5,190 bases of DNA from contig CAMYNE010000219.1 in the NCBI GenBank assembly GCA_947259675.1, positions 1 through 5,190 of the forward strand. Reading direction: 5' to 3'. The position numbers and the translations under genes are program-made. Positions within the stretch are counted from its first letter, which is position 1, and every line of letters begins with the position of its first letter. Positions 1 to 5,190 of this stretch are shown in pieces. The DNA comes from an uncultured Pirellulaceae bacterium (lineage in GTDB: Bacteria > Planctomycetota > Planctomycetia > Pirellulales > Pirellulaceae). Under the pieces are notes generated by a model. That model searched no databases. It was not told the DNA's origin and was given only the letters and a program-made list of their open reading frames with translations.

Positions 1-1016
1 GGTGGTACAGTGACGCGACCGTGAACCAGTTCAAGGTCTGGCTCAACAAAGAACAGAAGCAAGACAACGACCAAATTTCGAAAGGGTTGCAACTTGATGA
101 CTTTCGTTGGCCATGGGCGATCGATCAATTCAGCGAATGTGTAAGCGAATTCGACCCCGATTCAATCTTGATCGAATACATCAAACTTTCTTACTTGATG
201 GAAGGTTTAACTCAGACCCAACGAACAAACATCAAATTGATGATCGATACGCACGACGCGGTTCATATTCGCAATCAAGAATTCACCGAGCGCGGATTTA
301 CCCACTGGCTAAATATTTCCAGACAGCAAGAGGCCGAAGTGTTACGGAAATTTGATTACATCCTCGCGATCCAGCCTTTTGAGGCTGCCCTGTTTCGTGA
401 AATGGCTCCCCAGTCGAAAACGATCGTGGTTGGTCATTCGCTGGAGCAGCAGATTTCCAGACCGGTCGAACAACGTCAATCCAAACACACGCTGGTGGCA
501 GGATACATTGGCTCAGAAAACTTTTCGAATTCATCTGCGATTACGAACCTCCTCCAGAACTGGGCCAAAACAGAGTCGAACGCGAACCAGATCCGTCTTC
601 GCATCGCCGGTTCAATTTGCACATGGCTTGCTGAAGAACTCGGTGCATGGGTCGATTCGTTTGACAACGTTGTATTGATGGGGCCGGTCGCCGACTTGGC
701 TGCATTCTACGAGAGTGTCGATCTTGTAATTAATCCGGTCGAATTCGGGACGGGATTGAAGATCAAGAACTGCGAAGCACTTTGTTACGGGCTGCCGCTG
801 TTAACCACGCGCAACGGTAGCCAAACCATGCCGCCAAAGTGCGAAAAATTCATGATTATCGTGGATTCGCACGAGGAAATGGTGCAAGAAATCTGTCGGC
901 TGGCGAATGATCGTGAGAGCCTGGATTTTCTGAGAAACCAACTGTCCAATGTCGAAAGACCGTTATTTTCGGCTGAGGCGGCCTATTCCGAACTGTTAGA
1001 AACGTTGAGGTCGTGA
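1..1016 (+). CDS. GT-B glycosyltransferase, GT4-like, 5'-truncated by the window edge
   Basis: This is most of a GT4-type (glycosyl transferases group 1) enzyme, expected to move a sugar from a nucleotide-sugar donor to a growing glycan at the cytoplasmic membrane face. The frame is already open at base 3 and reads WYSDAT before the first GTG at base 21. That GTG is therefore probably internal and the real start lies to the left. A DTHD motif (bases 246-257) closes the N-terminal Rossmann half. A segment typical of these enzymes follows (QEAEVLRKFDYILAIQ, ending in a putative acceptor-side domain). The C-terminal donor domain contains INPVEFGTGLKIKNCEAL (bases 729-782), the usual hydrophobic-P-x-x-x-G-x-G-x-K-x-x-E-A-L signature; the Glu at 774-776 is the likely donor-ribose contact. 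It ends normally at TGA 1014-1016. The fold and class are well supported, but donor and acceptor cannot be named. Later glycosyltransferase genes on the same strand suggest a glycan-assembly cluster. Confidence 0.9.
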   Translation, partial: WYSDATVNQFKVWLNKEQKQDNDQISKGLQLDDFRWPWAIDQFSECVSEFDPDSILIEYIKLSYLMEGLTQTQRTNIKLMIDTHDAVHIRNQEFTERGFTHWLNISRQQEAEVLRKFDYILAIQPFEAALFREMAPQSKTIVVGHSLEQQISRPVEQRQSKHTLVAGYIGSENFSNSSAITNLLQNWAKTESNANQIRLRIAGSICTWLAEELGAWVDSFDNVVLMGPVADLAAFYESVDLVINPVEFGTGLKIKNCEALCYGLPLLTTRNGSQTMPPKCEKFMIIVDSHEEMVQEICRLANDRESLDFLRNQLSNVERPLFSAEAAYSELLETLRS

Positions 1017-1100
1017 AATCAGTTACTATTTCTACGATTTGTAGCCAGTAAATCGGTTGGAATCTTGAACGGGGATTAGGCCAAAGTTAACTTATTTCTT

Positions 1101-1155
1101 AGGAGAATGCGTTAGGATGATACGAGCTTCAACTTTATTACGAGTGACAAGATGA
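1101..1155 (+). promoter_or_regulatory. Possible leader mini-ORF with ribosome binding site, coupled to the DUF1559 gene
   Basis: An AGGAG at 1101-1105 is the best Shine-Dalgarno-like site seen ahead of any gene in the window. It is too far (46 bases) to serve the DUF1559 ATG at 1152. It lies 11 bases before ATG 1117, which opens a 12-codon frame (MIRASTLLRVTR) whose TGA at 1153-1155 overlaps the DUF1559 start as ATGA. That arrangement would let ribosomes terminate and re-initiate on the pseudopilin gene, which has no Shine-Dalgarno site of its own. Another ATG at 1107 hits TAG after two codons. The pattern is directly visible, but function is inference: a frame this short arises easily by chance and the AGGAG spacing is slightly long. 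Confidence 0.25.
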
Positions 1156-2096
1156 ACAACTTGGATAACAAAAAATGCCCCAAGCGTCGTGGTTTCACGT
1201 TGGTCGAGTTGTTGGTCGTCATCGCCATCATCGGGATTCTGATCGGGATGCTTCTTCCAGCAGTTCAGATGGTGCGCGAAGCGGCTCGACGTACCAGCTG
1301 TCTTAACAATTTGAAGCAGCTTGGAATCGCGGTTCATAACTACCACGACACCAAAAGTTTTATTCCTCCCAGTCGCCCGGCTGATGATTTCTTGACCTGG
1401 CCGGTTTTCTTGATGCCTTACCTTGAGCAGACAAACTTGTATGAAGGATTTGAGGTCGACCGTCTTTATCAGGATCAGGATCCCGATATCGTTCAAGTTG
1501 GAATGCAGGTCATGTTTTGTCCGACACGTCGAGGCATCGAAGTCAGCGAATTTGAAACGAACGGCGAACACGTAGGCGCATGTGGCGATTATGCTGGTAA
1601 CGCGGGATCATCGTTGTATTGGTTTGGCGATGTTTGGGCAACATTCTATGTGCCCGTTGATGGTATTTTTAATTCGGGTTACCAGGATCAAAATCCGGTT
1701 TCCGCTGATTGGCGACTCACCCGTGGAGAACGGGGTCGTTACAAATTTGCAGATGTCATTGATGGACTCTCAAACACAATTTTCCTTGGCGAAAAAGCAG
1801 TCGACGAAGACTTCATGCGTCAGCCAGAAGGATGGGGCGACGGCTCCACCTATAATGGCTCTGATCCAGGAACAATTATGCGACTAGGTGGGATCGGGCT
1901 TGGCATCGCAGATTCAACCGATATCGGGGCACCCGGCCCGGGTACGGTCCCCGTCTGGGGCAGTGCGCATCCTCAAATCGCAAACTTTGTGATGGGTGAT
2001 GGGAGCGTTCAAACCCTTGCCGCCACAACAGACGAAAACACACTACGAAAGCTTTGCTCGCGCGAGGACGGCGAGGTCATCAACCTCGACGACTAG
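1152..2096 (+). CDS. DUF1559 domain-containing protein with type IV prepilin-like N-terminus (planctomycete pseudopilin family)
   Basis: The 314-residue product has a short basic leader followed by RRGFTLVELLVVIAIIGILI (residues 12-31). This is a type III (prepilin peptidase) signal: cleavage is expected after Gly14, Phe15 becomes the methylated first residue, and Glu19 is the conserved position-5 glutamate. The hydrophobic helix runs to about residue 35 and continues into the family-typical PAVQMVREAARRTSCLNNLK. The DUF1559 body fills the rest and ends with an H-X9-DG motif: His273, nine residues, Asp283-Gly284. The tail LCSREDGEVINLDD is a usual closing pattern. ATG 1152 is the only reasonable start, because TAG at 1113 closes the frame upstream with no ATG, GTG or TTG between. 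The protein probably sits in the inner membrane or is assembled into a secreted fibre. The family is highly multicopy in Planctomycetota and the role of individual members is mostly unknown. Its neighbours on both sides are glycosyltransferases. Confidence 0.96.
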   Translation: MNNLDNKKCPKRRGFTLVELLVVIAIIGILIGMLLPAVQMVREAARRTSCLNNLKQLGIAVHNYHDTKSFIPPSRPADDFLTWPVFLMPYLEQTNLYEGFEVDRLYQDQDPDIVQVGMQVMFCPTRRGIEVSEFETNGEHVGACGDYAGNAGSSLYWFGDVWATFYVPVDGIFNSGYQDQNPVSADWRLTRGERGRYKFADVIDGLSNTIFLGEKAVDEDFMRQPEGWGDGSTYNGSDPGTIMRLGGIGLGIADSTDIGAPGPGTVPVWGSAHPQIANFVMGDGSVQTLAATTDENTLRKLCSREDGEVINLDD

Positions 2097-2220
2097 GATC
2101 GCCGGTTAATTTGGTCGTTTGTTTGTGGCCAGCCGAGGGCCGCTGCGTTCGGACGTTTTCCAAACACTAATCCGACCGGAAGCCGTCAAGTTATTACATC
2201 AGCAGATAGTGCGTTCCAAC

Positions 2221-3612
2221 ATGTCGGACCAATCAATCTTTTTCGTCGGAACACCATCCGAAGTCGGACATCATGCTGCGCCGCTGCAAAAACGACGAAA
2301 GGTTCGAATCGTCAGCAGCGAAGAGATTCTGCAAACGGCCAATCCTGGTGACCTTGCTGTTTTTACGACGGAACATTTTGATCGCTTTCGAAATGCGTGC
2401 GTTGAATTAAAGCAACGGAATGTCGCGACGCTCTACCTGGTCGACGGAATTCTTGAGTGGAGAAACGCTTGGGAAAACCGCAGGCACGAGCCCGCGTGTC
2501 CGTGGACCATGCGTCCGGTGCTTTCCCACAAAGTCGCCTCCATCGGGGAGTCCCAGGCCCGCGTTTTGACCCAGTGGGGCAATGGCGCAAAAGTCGAAGT
2601 TGTGGGAGTGCCGAGGTTTGATGGGCTCAAGCCAACGGAAAACCTGGCTTCGAAAACAAACCCAATTTCTCCGGCGGCTTTTAGGGAATTGGTAATGACC
2701 GCCAAATGGCCCGGATTCACGGAAAAACAAGTCGAAAATGCGGCACGAGCGTTGACCGATCTGAAGGACTGGATCGCTGCTAACCCGACAACGGCAAGTG
2801 GTCGGCCGATCGAGGCCGTTTGGCGTTTGACCCAGGGGATGCATGATCGAGTTGGCGTGCAAAACAGGCTTGACGACCTGACCGGTGCCGAGCTGGCGGA
2901 TGTTCTCAAGGAAGTTGATGCCGTGATTACAACTCCATCTACCGCGATGCTGGAGGCAATGCTCCACGACTTGCCGGTGGCAGTTCTCGAGTACAACAAT
3001 TCGCCTCAATATGTCAGTGCTGCCTGGCAAATCACATCGGCTGATCATATCCCGCAGGTCGTCCCCCAACTGAGCGATCCTGCTGCAGAAAAGATGCTGT
3101 TTCAACGATCCAGTCTCCAGGACGCTTTGATCTGTGACGACAACGCGACCCGTCGCCTCGAAATACTAATCGACAGAATGCTCGAAATTGCGTCAAAAAA
3201 ACTGGATGCGGGCGAGAATCTGAGTTTTCCAGAAGCTATCCTTACCCCGGCGGATGTTGACGATTCTGCAAATTCCGTGCGTCTCGCTCACAAAACCGCT
3301 TATTCGCAGGTGTCCGAATTCAAACAGGACAACATTTTGGAATTGCAGGCACAACTGGCCCATTCGCGAAGAGAAATTAAGCACCTCCATGGAGAATTGG
3401 CGCAACTACAATCCGAGTTGGATGAAGCACATCGAATATTTGACCAGATCAACCAGCATCCGATTGCCGGCCCCGTCGTGAAAGCTCGGCAAAAACTTAT
3501 GGATTGGATTGAACGATTTAAGACTCGTAGTAACCGAAATTCCGAACCCCGCACTCTGCCGGCTCCAACAAGGATTGAATCAGCGTCGGCCGACCCGCTA
3601 AAACAAAACTAG
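2221..3612 (+). CDS. Uncharacterised GT-B-like (putative glycosyltransferase) protein with C-terminal coiled coil
   Basis: From ATG 2221 the product has 463 residues. It opens with a beta-strand-like segment (IFFVGTPSEVGHH, residues 5-17). TLYLVDGILEW (70-80) and GVPRFD (129-134) lie where GT-B enzymes link their N-terminal domain to the second. The second domain seems to begin at LVMTAKWPGF (157-166) and carries ITTPSTAMLEA (236-246) followed by LPVAVLEY, resembling the S/T-rich donor-side loop of CDP-glycerol transferase and epimerase-like GT-B proteins. WRLTQG (201-206) stands where those relatives often have KPHP, so a standard catalytic set is not evident. Residues about 371-411 form a heptad-like coiled coil (LQAQLAHSRREIKHLHGELA), followed by a basic tail. 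The start is uncertain: TTG 2119, GTG 2125 and GTG 2209 are also in frame, and TAA at 2107 bounds the ORF. I chose ATG because the first strand begins just after it. No Shine-Dalgarno is visible. Function is inferred from fold resemblance and neighbours. Confidence 0.85.
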   Translation: MSDQSIFFVGTPSEVGHHAAPLQKRRKVRIVSSEEILQTANPGDLAVFTTEHFDRFRNACVELKQRNVATLYLVDGILEWRNAWENRRHEPACPWTMRPVLSHKVASIGESQARVLTQWGNGAKVEVVGVPRFDGLKPTENLASKTNPISPAAFRELVMTAKWPGFTEKQVENAARALTDLKDWIAANPTTASGRPIEAVWRLTQGMHDRVGVQNRLDDLTGAELADVLKEVDAVITTPSTAMLEAMLHDLPVAVLEYNNSPQYVSAAWQITSADHIPQVVPQLSDPAAEKMLFQRSSLQDALICDDNATRRLEILIDRMLEIASKKLDAGENLSFPEAILTPADVDDSANSVRLAHKTAYSQVSEFKQDNILELQAQLAHSRREIKHLHGELAQLQSELDEAHRIFDQINQHPIAGPVVKARQKLMDWIERFKTRSNRNSEPRTLPAPTRIESASADPLKQN

Positions 3613-3623
3613 AATCCACGGCT

Positions 3624-4715
3624 TTGATCAAAAACGTACAACAACTCGAAAGGTCCAGGTGGTCGAAACTATCGTCGACCGATCCAGTTGTTTTGTGCGC
3701 GGCTGACGAGAATTATGTAATGCCGTTGGCCGTCACACTTCATTCGGCTGCTTTTCATCTACGTGAGGGAAGTCGACTGAATGTGCTGTTGATCGACGGA
3801 GGGCTGAGCGAATCCAGCTGGCAAGGGCTCAAGGAAACGTTCGCGGACGTGCCAATTGAAATTCATGTGATTCGTCCCAATGTTGAAGTCGTCAGTGACC
3901 TCACAATTTCGCATCACATTACGCACACCGCCTATTTCAGATTACTGGCGGCAAGGCTAGTTCCTGATTGGATTGATAAAGTCATTTATCTCGACGCCGA
4001 TGTGCTGGTTCAGGACGACTTGAATCAGCTATGGGAAGCGGAACTTGGAAACAACTATTGTCTCGCGGTCCCCGATATTGCATGTCCGTTTGTCGACGCG
4101 CGTCGAGCCAACTCCAATTTCAAACGGTCGAGTCCTTATCTCGCCTCGCTCACGCCGATACGAAACTGGGAAGAATTAAGCCTGGACCCGAGTGCACGCT
4201 ATTTCAACAGTGGCGTGATGGTGCTTAATATCGCTCGCTGGCGCGAGGAGCAGATTGGTCAACAGCTGTTGTCTTGTTTGCGAGAAAACGAAAAATTCGT
4301 TTGGTGCTGGGATCAATACGCGTTAAACGTTGTCTTTGCCGGGCATTGGGAAGAGCTTCCGTTGCGTTGGAATCAGGGGGCTCATGTGTTTGAATATCCA
4401 AACATGGAGCACAGTCCGCTTGCTCAGGACGAATTCCATGAAATGCGCGAAAACCCAGCCATCATTCACTTCACGACCGAGTGGAAGCCCTGGCATTATC
4501 GCCCGTTTCATCCACTTCGACATATGTTTTTTGACTACCTCGATAAAACGGCATGGGCGGGATGGAGACCGGAAAAACCCGACTTCAGCATTGGCGACTG
4601 GTGGACTGACAAGGCGGTAGGTTTCACGAAAAGCTTTACGATTTCGTATCGAAAAATGGCGACCCTGTGGAATCTAACTCCTTCTGATTGTGCCGATGAA
4701 TTACCACAAAACTAG
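3624..4715 (+). CDS. Glycosyltransferase family 8 (GT8) protein
   Basis: This 363-residue GT-A enzyme is recognisable as GT8, the retaining family that includes LPS glucosyl- and galactosyltransferases such as LgtC and glycogenin. The nucleotide-binding strand is VVLCAADENYVMPLAV (residues 22-37). The metal-binding DxD lies in VIYLDADVLV at Asp124-Ala-Asp126. FNSGVMVLN (194-202) and the DQ pair (230-231) match the acceptor/donor pocket blocks. IHFTTEWKPWH (281-291) supplies His282, the usual third metal ligand, and the KPW motif. All key residues are present, so it should be active, probably with a UDP-hexose at the inner membrane face. The start is TTG 3624: it is the only ATG, GTG or TTG between the upstream in-frame stop (TGA 3576) and the first core strand, and ATG 3720 would remove that strand. 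It starts 11 bases after the preceding gene and has no clear Shine-Dalgarno, so it is probably co-transcribed and perhaps translationally coupled. Confidence 0.93.
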   Translation: MIKNVQQLERSRWSKLSSTDPVVLCAADENYVMPLAVTLHSAAFHLREGSRLNVLLIDGGLSESSWQGLKETFADVPIEIHVIRPNVEVVSDLTISHHITHTAYFRLLAARLVPDWIDKVIYLDADVLVQDDLNQLWEAELGNNYCLAVPDIACPFVDARRANSNFKRSSPYLASLTPIRNWEELSLDPSARYFNSGVMVLNIARWREEQIGQQLLSCLRENEKFVWCWDQYALNVVFAGHWEELPLRWNQGAHVFEYPNMEHSPLAQDEFHEMRENPAIIHFTTEWKPWHYRPFHPLRHMFFDYLDKTAWAGWRPEKPDFSIGDWWTDKAVGFTKSFTISYRKMATLWNLTPSDCADELPQN

Positions 4716-5190
4716 TGTCGTTGATTCCGTCGATTTACCTTCCCGGGTCGAATCCAAGAACGGGCTTGTTACGATCTTTACAATACCCAAGCCATTCTCG
4801 GGTCACACCAATCTAATCCAGCGTAACGCGATCAAAAGCTGGGCCAACCTGGGAGCGGAAGTGAGTGTCGTTTTAGTCGGCGACGAACACTTGATCTCCG
4901 AGACGGCAAATGAACTGGGAGTCTACCATCAACCATCGGTTCGCCGCAACAAACTGGGCACTCCGCTTGTCTGTTCAGCGTTTGAATCGGTTCGCAGTTT
5001 TTCCGATTCGCCGATTCTGGTTTACTGTAACAGCGATGTCATTCTGATGCCCGATTTCCTCGCGGCGATCAAGATTCTGAACAATTCTCCCTCGATCGAC
5101 CCATTTGTTGCCATCGGCAGAAGAACAGATTTGCATGTCAACGGCGAAATTGACTTTGCCTGCAAAAAAACCATCCAATGTTTTCTAGAA
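4696..5190 (+). CDS. Putative GT-A-fold glycosyltransferase, 3'-truncated by the window edge
   Basis: A frame opens at ATG 4696 and runs without a stop for 165 codons to the window end. The core begins at LVTIFTIPKPFSGHTNLIQR (residues 24-43), a strand and loop typical of the start of a nucleotide-diphospho-sugar transferase domain. AEVSVVLVGDE (54-64) gives the second strand. GTPLV (88-92) precedes a helix, and ILVYCNSDVILMPDF (107-121) is the metal-binding strand, with Asn112-Ser-Asp114 in place of DxD. The segment VAIGRRTDLHV (138-148) follows as in planctomycete proteins I recall with the pattern 'VNADIIL..DF ... GQR.D'. The start overlaps the GT8 coding end by 20 bases; GTG 4690 is an in-frame alternative and TAA 4675 closes the frame upstream. 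The overlap suggests translational coupling and shared function with GT8. The coding call is strong. The glycosyltransferase assignment is good but rests on motifs in a partial protein, and the substrate is unknown. Confidence 0.82.
   Translation, partial: MNYHKTSVVDSVDLPSRVESKNGLVTIFTIPKPFSGHTNLIQRNAIKSWANLGAEVSVVLVGDEHLISETANELGVYHQPSVRRNKLGTPLVCSAFESVRSFSDSPILVYCNSDVILMPDFLAAIKILNNSPSIDPFVAIGRRTDLHVNGEIDFACKKTIQCFLE

Noticed and set aside
21..23. GTG at 21 as the true start of the GT4-like gene
   Set aside because: The frame is open and glycosyltransferase-like to the left edge (WYSDAT). Starting here would also leave much of the N-terminal Rossmann domain missing.
1024..1050. Nested short inverted repeats after the GT4-like stop (TACT/AGTA outside CTAC/GTAG)
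   Set aside because: Each stem is only four base pairs, AT-rich and split by internal loops, with no T-tract after it. It is not a credible intrinsic terminator.
1065..1093. Possible sigma70-type promoter: TTGAAC at 1065-1070 and TAACTT at 1088-1093, 17-base spacer
   Set aside because: The -35 match is fair, but the -10 matches only three of six consensus positions, so it is not separable from chance.
1092..1571. Antisense 159-codon frame over the start of the DUF1559 gene
   Set aside because: It covers the reverse complement of an unmistakable prepilin leader and has no recognisable motif of its own.
2072..2088. Six-base inverted repeat CGAGGT/ACCTCG with a five-base loop at the end of the DUF1559 gene
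   Set aside because: It lies in codons for the conserved GEVINL tail, is short, and has no T-tract downstream. Coding constraint explains it well enough.
2407..3105. Long antisense open frames (232 codons at 2407-3105 and 188 codons at 2433-2999) opposite the GT-B-like gene
   Set aside because: Their translations are rich in Cys, His, Arg and Ser with no recognisable domain, and two different minus frames are open over the same bases. This is the pattern expected of shadows of a real + strand gene.
5164..5170. Run of seven A residues as a possible slippage or frameshift site in the last gene
   Set aside because: The frame reads normally through it to the window end, and such Lys-codon runs are common. 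Nothing else suggests programmed frameshifting.

Overview
The window looks like a planctomycete chromosome segment, most likely from a Pirellula-type relative. The main reason is a complete DUF1559 major-pseudopilin-like gene with a type IV prepilin leader and a terminal H-X9-DG motif, a family strongly expanded in Planctomycetota. Roughly balanced GC content, near-absence of Shine-Dalgarno sites and non-ATG starts agree with this. Genus cannot be assigned from the sequence alone.

All supported genes are on the + strand. Bases 1-1016 hold the 3' part of a GT-B glycosyltransferase (GT4-like), cut by the left window edge. A 135-base gap follows, containing a good AGGAG and a 12-codon mini-ORF that overlaps the next start. 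Bases 1152-2096 encode the DUF1559 protein. After 124 bases (or as few as 22 if an upstream TTG is the start) comes a GT-B-like protein of unknown function with a C-terminal coiled coil (2221-3612). Eleven bases later a TTG starts a GT8 glycosyltransferase (3624-4715) with its metal and donor motifs intact. Its last 20 bases overlap the start of a fifth gene (4696-5190), a GT-A-like glycosyltransferase running off the right edge.

The last three genes are packed as one transcription unit. With the GT4-like gene, they look like part of a cluster that builds a surface or secreted glycan, or glycosylates a surface protein: two GT-B-type and two GT-A-type enzymes would add successive sugars. The DUF1559 pseudopilin among them is the odd member. 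It may be a surface component served by the cluster or simply a dispersed copy of an expanded family.

I see no RNA genes, mobile elements, CRISPR arrays, convincing terminators or clear promoters. No previously undescribed system is evident. The points most worth checking are the uncharacterised coiled-coil GT-B-like protein, the mini-ORF leader ahead of the pseudopilin gene, and the pseudopilin's place among the glycosyltransferases.
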